Shown here: positions 11,661-22,751 of the stretch, in pieces
Position numbering within the stretch: the stretch's first letter is position 1
Layout of the letters: each line of letters begins with the position of its first letter
Assembly (NCBI RefSeq): GCF_030272615.1
Contig: NC_081406.1
Location: 397,889,939 to 397,953,938, forward strand
Direction of reading: 5' to 3'
Length of the DNA stretch: 64,000 nucleotides
Source: Cryptomeria japonica
Lineage: Eukaryota > Streptophyta > Pinopsida > Cupressales > Cupressaceae
Translations under genes and position numbers: made by a program
Notes under the pieces: model-generated
The model's database searches: none
What the model was told of the DNA's origin: nothing
The model's input: the letters and a program-made list of their open reading frames with translations, nothing else

Positions 11661-13445
11661 ATGCCTAATGTTTATGAAGATTGGTTGCTTTGTCAAGATC
11701 AAAGATGGAAAAACAAGATGGATGTAGATAGGGTAATGGAAATTGGAGGAAGGATAATGGCAAATGTGGTAGGAAGGATAGAGTGGATGAAACTTGCCCC
11801 CAAGTATAGAGGTCTCTATTTGCAAAAAGGGTGATATGTGTGACCATCACAACATCTAGCATTGCTCAAATAAGTGTTCCTGAACATTTCAAAGATAGAT
11901 ACCCATCCCACACTTAAAATCTCTAGAAAAATCAGCCTAACATATCTAGTAACTAGGAAGCATACTCAAAAGGGAAAAAGAATCCCAATTTGGATCAAGG
12001 TACTTAGTCTTTGATTACCCATGTTTGTGCAAATTCATTCATTTTGGTCCATATGATCATTGTAATCTTTAGAATTTGGCATGACTAGCTACATGAGTTA
12101 TCCTAACTTCAAAAGCAACCAGGATAGAGCCTCATTGCCAGCAAGCATTCATAGCCCCGATGAGGTTATCATTGTAATCTCATGAATATTGCTCCAATAC
12201 CAGCTAGACATCCATAGCCCTGATGGAGTTACTCACATGTTCCCAAAGCTAAGCATTTTGATATTGCATTTCATTACATTTTTATTCTTTTATTTTCTTG
12301 ATATTCCTTTTCTTGCTCATTATTTTGTTTTGATCTTTTGATATTGCTTTTAATATCATATATTTTCTTGTGTTGGCTTGGAAGCATTAAAGCTCACATG
12401 GGTTTGAAAATTACAGTGGTGCGGAAGTAGGATTTTAGATTTTTCACTAGCCATGTCTTCGACTAAGAGATCACAATGATTTAGAGCAATTGATTAAGTG
12501 TGTGAAATATAGTAATCAAAAGATTTTGCAATCATGATACAATAAGTTATTCTCTTATGAGTCCAGTACAAATCCTAACTGAAAGATAATGTTAAAGAGG
12601 AACAACCTCGGATTTTGAAGTGTTTCATGAATATATATCTAGGAAATGGACTGAACATAAGATTGAGTGTGGGAAAGCGTGTGACAAAATGACATAAATG
12701 CCTATTTCACAGATGAAGGGTTTATGCAAAGGATTGAATGGAAGGGATGGAAGAATGAAAAAAAGGTGTTGGATAATAGATAGGATGTTGGAAGATTTGT
12801 GGTTGGGTGGACATAAATGTCTTCAAGATCAATGTTGGCACACACCTTGAGGGGTGGTGGAGTAATGGAAGACAAGTGGATTTTGGATTTTGAGATTTTG
12901 AGGGAGGAGTGAACGTGGATTTCGAGACATAAGGACCCAAAATGGATGAAGAAAATGATAGAAGAATAGATTTGGAAAGTGGGAGATGTGTAGATGGACG
13001 ATTGAAAGAAGCTTTTGGAACGGCAAGTCTGGATGACAATTTTGATTTCTTTTTGGAATGTAATGCTTTTATGGGAATCCATATTGATTTTGATTTTTCT
13101 TTTCTTTTTGGTTCTTTGGAATGCATTACTTCTATAAGCAATTTAGGAACCCACATGGTTTTTTATTTTTCTATTTGCTTAATGGGCCTTTATGGCCTTT
13201 TGAAAATTTCTTTATTCTTTTGGATCAGCTTTTTCTTTGTTTTTACATGTCTTTTAGATGGGACATGTTGATCTTTTGATGCATATGAATTTTTTAACTT
13301 ATGGATTTTATGCTTGGCATCCGAATTGCTTCCAAAAGGAATGGGATTCATGGATGAATGACTGATATGGTGGTATTTTGGATGGGTTGATGTAGATAGA
13401 TGGTTGGAAGGTTCTCATGTTGGTCATTTGGAGGAATTGATTATG
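11661..13445. other. Interior of LTR element, no supported gene
   Basis: The open frames here, for example Ser/Pro/Lys-rich ones on the minus strand at about 12.7-13.2 kb, are compositional and match no family I know. Nothing else is recognised. Confidence 0.4.
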
Positions 13446-14642
13446 TGTTACATTGATGTTTTGTCATTTATGTCAACACTAGTTGTTTTGGATGCTTTAC
13501 CGACACCCTTCTGGTCCTAGTAGGTTGTGTGGTTTCTGGTTGGATTGGATCCGACATGATCTAGTATGCTCCGGTATGATTTGGTTATGGAATTGGCTTA
13601 CTCATTTTCATATTCAGTCAATTGGTTTTGATCTGGTGATCGGATGCTATCCTGTTTGCTTGGAAGCTTGGTTTGTGGTTTCGGCGAGGGTTTCACCGAC
13701 AGAGCTTTGATGAAGATCTTTGATGATATGCATAAGTGGTGTTGGTGCAGCTTCTGGTGGAGATTCGGGATGCTGATGGTGATCATGTTCAAGACTTGGC
13801 AATTGGGATTATTGCTTTAGCGTGTGTGGACCTAATTTAGGTCTCGGTGTGTCTAGGTTATGGACCAGCTTAACAAATGTGTGGATTGGACCTTTCAATG
13901 TGTTTTCGGGATGTCTTATGGGTTGGATATTATTTATTTGGCCTAAGGCCGACATGTCTTGTAATTGTGTAATTGTTTTATTGTCTGGTGGCTAACCTGA
14001 TTGTTTATGGTCGAGGGTTTGTATATATATGATGTAAGATCTCATTATAGATCATATCAGGATATAGGAAAGGCATATGGATATGTAATGTGTGAATAAT
14101 GTAATATCATTCAGGTAGAGGATTTGGTTGATCATTGGAGATTGAATTGGGTTTATGTAAGAGGATTTAGTCCTCTGGTATTGAGCTTAATCAGAATTGT
14201 ATTTAGGCATAGGAGATGCTATCTTTGCAGTTCATTCACTCTTCTAGATTAAAGTCTGGATTTCTATGTAGTCAGAGAGACTCCTTTTGTGATGAGCAGT
14301 GCGCTCTAGGCTGTTGGCCTTCTTGCAAGTGTAGGTCCCTCAATTGTAATTCACATACTGACTGCAAAGTATTATCTGACTGTGGGTAGGCTTCCCACCG
14401 TGGTTTTTTCCTTTACCAGGTTTTCCATGTACAAATCTTGGTGTCATGTGGATGGTATTTATTCTCTGATTATTGTTTATGCTTAATTGGTTTATCTGCT
14501 ATTCTGGTATTTGGTTTAAGCATTCTGATATTAATGTTTTGGGTTCCGGTATTAAAGTTTTTAATTGCTTAAGGTTTCAGTAATCTGAGACAACTAATTC
14601 ACCCCCTCTTAGTTGTCTTCTAGTTATTTGAACTATCTAACA
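13446..14642 (+). repeat. Copia-type solo LTR (approximate ends)
   Basis: The segment starts TGTTACATTGATG and ends TATCTAACA, giving TGTTA...TAACA inverted termini. It has a TATA-like run near 14019 (GTATATATATGATG), the R/U5 signature seen in many plant copia LTRs (CCGTGGTTTTTTCCTTTACC followed by AGGTTTTCC), and a CAACTAATTCACCCCCTCTT tail. No PBS, PPT or second copy flanks it, and I find no matching 5-bp duplications, so the solo-LTR reading is an inference. The termini could be off by a few bases. Confidence 0.65.
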
Positions 14643-14970
14643 ACTCAAAGATGTGCACCTTTATTGATCTTGATTAACGATAAGGTGATTGAATTGTGAG
14701 CTTGAGATCATATGAATAGTGGATGGAGGGACATAGAGCCCTAATATGGATGGAAGGGAGGAAGGCTTTTATTTTGGGATAAAAGGACCCAACATGGATT
14801 TGAAGGATGAAGAGGGATGTTAATGTTGGGATTTAGAACAAGGGATACATTGATCTTGACTTGGAAGAGGATTATCAGAGTTTGTGCTTTTATCTTGATT
14901 TTGAATTGGATTATTAGAGGGGATGATCTTGCTTAGGAGGTGGGTGTTGAATTGGATTTGGAAGGATACT

Positions 14971-15500
14971 TTATTCTTGAGATAGAAGGGGATCATCATG
15001 GATGGAAAACAATAGGATTAGGGGATCATTATAAGACTCTACAGGTGGGATCTTGATAAAAAAAATTGGGTAGGATGGAAGGGTTTGTTCTTGATCTTGA
15101 GTTATTCCAAGACTTGTTTCTTCTAACTTTGGATCATCCTCTTGACACCAGATAGGAGTTTGGATATGTATGGGGGATTCTTGGAAGGATTCAACATTTT
15201 GGCATGATGAGAAAGGATTTTGAATAGGTCTCTCTAAAGTGGGTTTGCTTGGAAAAGGAGCATATGGTGGCATTCAATCTAGGATTTTTGAATTGTGCAA
15301 GGGATTTGTATCAAGAAATGGATCAAATTGAATTTGTATTGTAGATAGATCTTGGGGGTAAACTTGAAGGATGTCATTATTAGATTTATTGGTTGGTGTG
15401 GAATCACATGAGATAGATATGGCATTGATATAATCACTTTGGAATGAGCCATTGCTAGACATGGGTGGATGATTTTGCTCATGATTGAAAGAGGCATCTT
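14971..15500 (-). pseudogene. Degenerate Pro/Ser/Asp-rich ORF in LTR-element interior
   Basis: On the minus strand one frame runs from about 15500 (...QICQDASFNHEQNHPPMSSN) through a single TGA at about 15274-15276 to 14971. It is rich in Pro, Ser, Asp and Gln. It shows no zinc knuckle, protease or other named motif. It may be a leftover of the element's gag-like region, since it lies on the element's sense strand. That is inference only. Confidence 0.35.
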
Positions 15501-15699
15501 GACATATTTGATTCCTTTTTCTCTAGGATTGTGTATAGGCCATGAAAGACTCATAGGAATGTGCTGATGAATGCAAAGTTGGAGACTATGAAGCACTAGA
15601 TTAGCAGTCAAATGCAAAATTAGGAATAGACAGATGCAAAATAGGTTGATGACAAAATCAAAGGACCAGATTGAAGACACTATACATGGAGTATGGAAG

Positions 15700-17299
15700 A
15701 TTGTTTTTGACCTAGATTGAGATTTTGAAAGACGATATGTTATACTAGACTAATGAGTAAGGGCACCTAGATTGATTGGAGATTGATTGGTAAAAGAGGG
15801 TCTCTTGAGTTCAATAATGTTCTAAGCAGATGTTTGGACTTGATCCAAGATAATGCAAGTGTGAACATGAGAATTATAAAACTTATGAAGACCTATGGAT
15901 TTGGACTTTGATAGAAAAGACGTGAATAAGATAGTGTGAAGTTTGAATTTGACTAGCATTTTGATTGTGAGGATTTTTTTTGCATTTTTTGTTGACCAGG
16001 TTTGTTGTTTTCGTGGCCTTGTTTGAGCACAATACAGATTGTAAAGACAGTATGGCCAAATGAATTCATTTTGACAAACTCTGACAGAAAGAGTTACATG
16101 TGAAAGGGCCTAGATTAGCCCAAGATTTGACTAACTCTTACTGGTTTAGAACACGAAATGATTTAAAGATACATTGAAGAGAATTGCAAGCCTAGGTTGG
16201 AAAGTGGAAACCATTTGATGGGGGGCCCACAACAAAATACCCAAGCAAGACAGATAGATAGACAAAGAATTTGGTAGCACTGTCTCCACTCCATGACACA
16301 CACTTCTCGGGCATACCGGATTCTCTTACATCGAAGATCCGAAGATCTTATAACAAGGGGAGTCTTGTCTCATTATTGAAGGGTACATGAGGGGTATTTG
16401 TGGGGTATGATCCACACTCCTTGAACCAACAAATGTGAGATTTGGGGCTTTTAAAACAACTAGCTTGTAGTAATTTTCTAACAGGTCCAACCCAACAATG
16501 AATTCTCAAAGCAAGAGACTTAAGGCTTTAATTGAGCTTATTGGTACAAAGAAGGCCTCCACATACATCAAATTCACTCAACACTTCAACCGTCTGACTG
16601 GGTTTTTTATATAGCGGATTGAAAGCAAATACCGCTCAAGATCACGCTCGGAGAGTCGATATCCCCAACATGTCCCAATTCAAGATACCCTTGTGAAGTG
16701 ATGAAATCCCCCATTCAAAGATACCCCTCAACTACTAAAAATAAAATGGGTGTCGTTGTCATTTTCCCCTCTCTCCCAAGACCCCGAAGGCAGGTGGAAA
16801 GGTACTTTATGCAACAATAGGTCCACCCTACAAAGTGAGAAAGTGCTCAAAACACAACGAACAATAATTTATTCCCCTTAAATACTTAAATATCACAATG
16901 TGTGATCTAAGCTAACATAAGACAGATCCATGTCCAATTTTAAGCCCAAATTGAAGTGTGAATTGCATACATATCCATTTTATAGCATCAAAATGAAATG
17001 TGAATTTGCATACATGTCCATTTTATAGCACCAAAAAATGAAGTGTGAATTAAAAACAAAAAAGACCCTACAATCACACAAGTTAGTAGTTTAAGAGAAG
17101 TCTTGAACTGATCGAGTCATCCCTATTTTATTTTTTTTGGCCACATGCTATAGACAGAGCATTAGTAGCATAAATCAAAATTACAACATCAATTTATTTT
17201 TATTATTAATTTTTTATTTTTATTTATTTTTATTTTATTTTTTTAATTTTAATTTTAATTATTTTTTTATTTTTTTATTTTTACTTTTATTTTTTTTAA
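15700..17299. other. Interior of LTR element, no gene
   Basis: No supported coding region. A low-complexity T-rich tract (TTTTATTTTTA words) spans about 17170-17300. The 16200-16850 part is less AT-rich and contains GGGGGGCCCAC and CTTCTCGGGCATACC, but I could not relate it to anything else here. Confidence 0.4.
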
Positions 17300-17440
17300 A
17301 TAGAGTAACTTGCTAAAAATAGAAACCTTCTAAAAATGGAAACCTGCTAAAATTGGTAACTTAATAAAAATGGTAACCTGCCAAAGACAAAAACTTGCCA
17401 GATTTAGAAACCTGCTAAAAATAGCAACCTACCAAATTTA
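17300..17440. repeat. AAACCTGC(C/T)...-type minisatellite, first block
   Basis: Degenerate units combine GAAACCTGCTAAAAATGG and AACCTGCCAGATTTAG. The same array resumes at 19036-19254 and again at 19785-19980, showing that the sequence between 17441 and 19035 is inserted. Confidence 0.8.
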
Positions 17441-19035
17441 CAAGGAGAGATGTCGCTGCGAATAGCTTTGCAACCTAGGGTTCCTTCGGGGACACTTTTC
17501 AGCATTGGTAATCTTCCTTGTAGGGGAGTAAAGAGTTGGGTCTCTACGATGAAGGGGGGTTCAGATTGATGTGAGTTTATTGTTGCTCCCAAACAACGTT
17601 GGCATGGTGCCCCTAGGTGTTATCGTGCATGGAAGGGTTCGGGCCCTTTTTTTATGGTAATGCAGTGCGATGCGGATAGGGGGGTCGATCCCGGTGTTAA
17701 TCTATTGTTGGTGTTAGGTATGGTGGTGTTTTGGATCAGAGGACTTTGCATCCGATGATGGACAAAGATTCGATGCCTCGTGGGCAAGAGAAACTGGGTC
17801 CCTATGCTTTGAATTTAGCACTGGCATCAAAGTCGGTTATTGTTAGTCTAACAGAGGAAATAGAGAAGGAAGTTGAGCATAATGAGAGGGTTTTTATCGG
17901 CTTAAGGCTTAATGGGCATTTCAAAGGACTTTGGCCAAGTCTTGGTGATCTCCATAAGTGGATCTCTGCTCATTGGGAACCCATTGTGGACGACAGTATG
18001 CAGATTTACCCATGTGGTCAAGGGTTTTTCATTATTTTTCAAAATGAGGTGGATAGGAATAAGGTTCTTGGTTGTAATCAATGGTGTTGGGAGGATAGTA
18101 ATCTGCTGATGTTGAAACCCTAGCATCTGATTTTCAATCCAGTATCAAAATCCTTTAATCGTACCCCTATCTGGATCCGACTTCCAAATCTTCCAATGCA
18201 ATTCTGGTTTGACTCTTGTTTTGAAGTTGTTGGGAATTCTTTAGGTAAGTTTTTAATAACTGATGAAGGTTCTTTAAATTTGTTGCACACTACTTTTTCT
18301 CGATTATTGCTTGAGATGGATGTATCTAAGGAACTTCCCTCAAAGATTTCTATTACTACCTCGAAAGGCAATTGGATTCAACAGTGAACTATGAGGGGGT
18401 TCCCTTTAGGTGCAGGAGATGTTTTAAGACTGGACATAATTTTGATTCATGTGATAGGCGTAGGGTGGGATGGAAAGAGGTTACCCCTCAATTTTATACG
18501 GTAGTTAAGGAGGAGGAGAATCTGATAAACCCTCAGGATCTAGGGGGTTTAATCAAAGATGCAAATGAAAAGGAGCTAGAAGTTGATTTCAGTTCAGATC
18601 CAATAAACATTGATCATGGCATGGCTCAAGGATTAGATGTTGTGGTGAAGGGTGGTTCTCATTTGGGTTGTAGCTCTAATCTAGATGGTAGAGAGGTTGG
18701 TGCGAAGATGAGGGCTTGTTCTAGCTCCCTGGGGGAGGTGTCACAAGGAAGATCAATGGGCATTGATTTGAGTACCTATGTTAGGTTAATAGAGGGATGA
18801 AAGGTGTGGGAGTTTCAAATTTGAAACTAGTAGAGAATGCTAGAGCGGATGGATGGATTAAGGTCAAACAAAAAAGGATACAAGGGGAAAGGGGGGAGTA
18901 TTTTCATTATCTCTTCTTCATATGATGGGAGAGATGGTTCAGGGTAGGCAACTCCCTAATTGTAGCCCCACCTAGTTTGAGTTAGTTCAAATCCCATTTT
19001 TAATAAAATAATCATTATTACCGACAAAAAAAAAC
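17441..19035 (+). mobile_element. LINE fragment (ORF1 plus 3' tail) inserted in a minisatellite
   Basis: A non-array segment carries a LINE ORF1, then an A-rich 3' end (CCGACAAAAAAAAAC at about 19021). It is bordered by AACCTACCAAATTTA (17426-17440) and AACCCGCCAGATTTA (19036-19050). These may be a diverged 15-bp target duplication but are also ordinary units of the host array. The ORF2/pol portion is missing, so the copy is internally deleted. Confidence 0.65.
17731..18800 (+). pseudogene. LINE ORF1: DUF4283-like domain plus CCHC zinc knuckle
   Basis: The first frame holds a region typical of plant LINE ORF1 (DUF4283 family): RVFIGLRLNG, HWEPI, GQGFFIIFQNEVDRNKVL, then ...LKP*HLIFNP, where the TAG at 18121 replaces the expected Trp. 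The same frame continues to GNWIQQ. A one-base shift near 18385 then leads to YEGVPFRCRRCFKTGHNFDSC, a C-x2-C-x4-H-x4-C zinc knuckle. The C-terminal part is low complexity. The first Met is unclear, so the start given is the first open position. ORF1 proteins of this type bind element RNA. This copy is broken by the stop and the frameshift. Confidence 0.8.
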
Positions 19036-19328
19036 AACCCGCCAGATTTAGAAACCTACTAAAAATGGAAACCTGCTAAACAAGGAAACCTACCAGATTT
19101 AAAAAATTTCTAAAAACAAAAAACCTACCAGATTTAGAAACCTACTAAAAAAGGAAACCTACCAGATTTTGAAACTTGCTAAAAATAGAAACCTACAAGA
19201 TTTAGAAACTTGCTAAAAAGGGAAACCTGCCAGATTTAGAAACTTGCTAAAAAAAATTAGGTATAGTTGTGAGATCCAGGACCTATACCTACAGACATAC
19301 ACAAAATTTCAAATCAGAGTGTTGTTGA

Positions 19329-19346
19329 TTCACATTGGGTTCACCA
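19329..19346 (-). other. Duplicated primer-binding site copy
   Basis: It is identical to the 18-bp candidate PBS at 20055-20072 and also lies 2 bp from a TGTATTATGGG LTR terminus. It was produced by the 726-bp tandem duplication. Confidence 0.6.
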
Positions 19347-20054
19347 AATGTATTATGGGAAAATTACTCATGATTAATCAAAATAAACGAATAAACCACC
19401 AATATTCAATTTTAATTAAGCAATTCCATAAATGACAATAGAATATTAGATAGAAATCAATGAATCATAAAGTCTAATTTAAAAACTCCCTCAAATGATT
19501 CCATTCATGGCTTCCATAGCTCTTCTCCAATATTGTGTTGTGTGGCTCTCAGTGTTGCATTGGGATTCCTGCATAAGTTATACACAATAATTTTGAAGAT
19601 AGTGGTTATCAAAATTGGGAGAATTGAGATGAATTTATAGATTCTAGATGAGAGGAATGGACGATCGAGATTGATTTGAGAATATAATTGATCAATGATG
19701 GAGATTGCTTGAGACAAAATTGATTGAGAGATAAACTTATTTGATTGATGACTCAATTGAATTGATTGATGAGTCAACTGAATTATTTAAAAAAGGAAAC
19801 CCGCCAGATTTAAAAACTTGCTAAAAACATAAACCTACCAGATTTAGAAACCTACTAAAAAAGGAAACCTGCCACATTTAAAAACCTGTCAGATTTTGAA
19901 ACTTTCTAAAAACATAAACTTGCAAGATTTAGAAACTTGCTAAAAAAGGAAACCTGCCATATTTAGAAACTTACTAAAAAAATTAGGTATAGTTGTGAGA
20001 TCCACGATCTATACCTATAGGCATACACAAAATTTCAAGTCAAAGTGTTGTTGA

Positions 20055-20072
20055 TTCACATTGGGTTCACCA
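20055..20072 (-). other. Candidate primer-binding site
   Basis: Minus strand TGGTGAACCCAATGTGAA begins with TGG (pairing with a tRNA 3' CCA) and sits 2 bp from the LTR end. Its complement has C at the position equivalent to tRNA position 61, as required for a genuine tRNA 3' end. I cannot name the tRNA. Confidence 0.55.
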
Positions 20073-20074
20073 AA

Positions 20075-21154
20075 TGTATTATGGGAAAATTACTCATGAT
20101 TAATCAAAATAAACGAATAAACCACCAATATTCAATTCTAATTAAGAAATTCCATAAATGACAATAGAATATTAGATAGAAATCAATGAAGCATAAAGTC
20201 TAATTTGAAAACTCCCTCAAATGTTTCCATTCATGGCTTACATAGCTCTTCTCCAATATTGTGTTGTGTGGCTCTCAATGTTGCGTTGGGATTCCTACAT
20301 AAGTTATACATAATAATTTTGAAGATAGTTGTTATCAAAATTGGGAGAATTGAGATGAATTTATAGATTCTAGATGAGAGGAATGGATGGTCGAGATTGA
20401 TTTGAGAATATAATTGATCAACGGTGGAGATTGCTTGAGACAAAATTGATTGGGAGATAAAGTCATTTGATTGATCAACAAACTGATTAGATTGATTAGA
20501 TGATTGAGTTGATTGGTGTGTTAACTAAATTGATTGATCTGTTTCGAAAAGCTATTTTGGAGTTAGAAAAGGTGATTGGGGATTTAACTGAGTTAACTTG
20601 GGAGATGACTGAATTGATTGGTAAGTTGATTGAATTGATTTGTAAGTTAGATTGAATTGATTGATCAGTCAAACTGAAAGTCAGTGCTCGTTAGAATTTC
20701 AACCCGTGTTGTAGAAATTTGGCATGAAATTCAGATTTCATTTGCATTTGAGATGAATTTTGATTTTCGAAAACATGAAATTAAAATGCAAATTTAATGA
20801 AACTGAGTGAAATTATAATTTGGGGAAATTTGAATTTTTGAATTTTGAATTCAAAAATAATGAATTAGTTAATTAAATAATTAAAAGAAATTATTTAATT
20901 ATCATAAATTAAATTAAATTAAATAAAAAAGATTATTTAATTAAGGTTTTAAATCATAATTAATCAAATAACAAATATTTAATTCATGTCAAGAGGAGGT
21001 TAAATGATTAATTGATTTAAAAAGAAATTGAGTAATTAGTAAGGTTGAAATGTGATGATTAAATTCATTGAGAGGAATAAATAATTAAATAATTATTTAA
21101 TTAATAAGATGAATAATTAGTGCATTTGCAACGAGATATTTTTAGGTGTCTACA
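20075..21154 (-). repeat. 5' LTR of the 9.5-21.2 kb element
   Basis: The LTR is 1080 bp and has TGTA...TACA termini. It is collinear with 9498-10593 apart from small indels. Beyond 21154 the similarity stops abruptly, defining the outer boundary. Confidence 0.75.
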
Positions 21155-21189
21155 GCTTGTATGTACATGTATATATGTATATTTTTTTG

Positions 21190-21335
21190 GAGTTGGCTAA
21201 GGGAGAGCAGCCAGAACGTGCGCACCCTAACTTCGAGGGTCCACATGACACGCTACATGGACCCACATACCAACTTTGACTGCTGGACAGGTAGACCGTT
21301 GGGTTGGCTACCCCAAATCAAAATTCTCTATATGT
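21190..21335 (+). repeat. Dispersed repeat family, left part
   Basis: The segment matches 2050-2190 (GTGC(A/G)CACCCTAACTT, GGGTTGGCTACCCCAAATCA). It is truncated where TATG/TACA repeats begin. Another short piece with GAACGTGCACACCCTAACTT lies at about 21483-21530. Confidence 0.7.
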
Positions 21336-21401
21336 ATGTATGTACATATTTGTATGTACATATCTATGTGTACATATATGAGATTGAATCCCTTTAACAT
21401 A

Positions 21402-21445
21402 ATAATTGAAACCCTTAAACCCAAGTTTGACATATCAGTAGTACA
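21402..21445. repeat. AAACCCTTAAACCCAAGTTTGACAT word, third copy
   Basis: The same ~35-bp sequence occurs near 9163-9195 and 9361-9393, each time next to TG/TATG microsatellite. It therefore seems to travel with that microsatellite. Confidence 0.7.
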
Positions 21446-21530
21446 TATATTTGAGGAGGGCATAACTAGTATAAATAAATTATAGGGGCGGGGGCAGAAC
21501 GTGCACACCCTAACTTGAAAGGTCCACAAA

Positions 21531-22164
21531 CTAATTTCTAACAAGACTGTTGTGTAATATCTAATCCATTTACATGTAATGTGATGATTGGGCCAAGGTG
21601 TCAACAATTGGAACAAGTACCCACATAGATTACTATCTCTTAATTCGATCTGCATATATTAGAAACTTCATATAGATTGTATACACCACGGCAATTTTCC
21701 TCACACTTCTACAATCAACCATGTGTTGCATGCACAAAATCTCCTTCGACTTTTGATTGAAATTGTCATAATTCTACATAATTAGGACATGTTGTCATTT
21801 GAAACCTTTCTACTCATGAATTATGTTGCACTGAAACATTCATATTGAATGGTCTGCGCAACATAATTCACAAGTATAAAGGTCTTTGAATGGTTGTGTG
21901 TTCTTGTTGTAGTCAATTAAGGAGATCAATACTTGTACGATGGAAACCATGTCTTCGATTGACAACTGAACTTGCACACTCCCACATTGAATACATTGAT
22001 GGGTGAAAGAACTCGTGGGATAGAAAGGAATGAAGCTTGGCTCCATCCATGATGAGTCAAGCGTATTGAATGGAGCTTTGCTTGATCAATGCGAGCCTTT
22101 AGGTGCAAGTAAGGAGAGGTGATGTGTAGATAATGCCACTGCACTCCAAGTTTTTAGGCGGTGG
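21531..22164. other. Spacer, nothing recognised
   Basis: No supported coding region, RNA gene or repeat boundary. Confidence 0.4.
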
Positions 22165-22440
22165 TGAGAATTTTTGATATAGTAGGTGGTCCATCGGGTT
22201 TCTATGTGGTTGATTGCCACGTTGCCACCTATTCAATATGGACTAAAAGCATGGCAGGTTCAGGGTGTGTGTGCAACCACGTTCCAGTTGACGCACCAAA
22301 GTGGCATAATTTTGACAAGTTGGAGGTCTCCTCACCGAACACGTGGCACAATGTCAAGTCAGGATCTAAGATTTTAATCTGGGATAGCTAACTCAACGGT
22401 CTACCTGGCCAGCGGGTCAATTGTGGATAGTTGAATACTG
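22165..22440 (-). repeat. Dispersed repeat family, reverse copy
   Basis: Read in reverse complement it follows 2115-2385: GGTAGACCGTTGAGTTAGCT, then CTCCAACTTGTCAAAATTATG and GGTGGCAACGTGGCAATCAA. It lacks the GGGGAGAGGAGCC end. Confidence 0.75.
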
Positions 22441-22745
22441 AATCATTCAAATTGATGAAAACTTAAGCATGTAGTTGTTAACATCTTTTCTCAATCATCC
22501 CATTACATGTGAATTGCATCGGCATATAAAAGAAATGAAATGCACGTAATTAGAAACAAAAAACACGTAGTAGTTGACATCTTGGTCAATTATCCCATTA
22601 CTTGTTTATTTCATTGACATATAAAAAAGATACCAAATGAGTATAATTCGAAACAAAAATAAAGTGAAATCCATGTCTTCATAAGACATATTTGCAGTTC
22701 TTATCTATCTTGCTCAATCAGAAAACCAAAAAATAAATCAGATGT
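22441..22745. other. Spacer, nothing recognised
   Basis: AT-rich spacer with a repeated CCCATTAC(A/T)TGT word about 95 bp apart. No gene. Confidence 0.4.
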
Positions 22746-22751
22746 GTCTTT

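Larger units (their letters stand above)
19036..20460. repeat. ~726-bp tandem duplication containing minisatellite, PBS and LTR end
   Basis: The block [AAACCTGCCAGATTTAG array + AATTAGGTATAGTTGTGAGATCC + PBS + LTR end] occurs at 19036-19784 and again from about 19785. The word AATTAGGTATAG starts at 19255 and 19981, 726 bp apart. The first copy carries only the first ~435 bp of the LTR (19349-19784), while the second runs into the full 5' LTR at 20075. Confidence 0.85.
9498..21154 (-). mobile_element. Non-autonomous minus-strand LTR retrotransposon (~11.7 kb)
   Basis: Two similar ~1.1-kb repeats in the same orientation, 9498-10593 and 20075-21154, both begin TGTAT and end TCTACA on the plus strand. 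Read on the minus strand, the right copy is the 5' LTR, followed after 2 bp by a candidate primer-binding site (TGGTGAACCCAATGTGAA, 20072-20055). The left copy is the 3' LTR, preceded by the polypurine tract AAAGAGGGGCAAA (10606-10594). The interior has no recognisable gag or pol and is filled with a copia-type solo LTR, minisatellites, a LINE fragment and a tandem duplication. I could not find a clean 5-bp target duplication; both outer flanks are TATG/TACA microsatellite. Confidence 0.7.

Noticed and set aside
12702-13156. Two overlapping minus-strand frames (126 and 144 codons)
   Set aside because: Overlapping frames of biased Ser/Pro/Lys/Phe composition and no domain; probably chance in a purine/pyrimidine-skewed region.
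13441-14647. Target duplication for the copia-type solo LTR
   Set aside because: Flanks TTATG and ACTCA differ; the LTR ends are therefore given as approximate.
22165-22440. Dispersed repeat as a coding exon
   Set aside because: Frames are open in two registers but not conserved between its copies at 2.1 and 22.3 kb.
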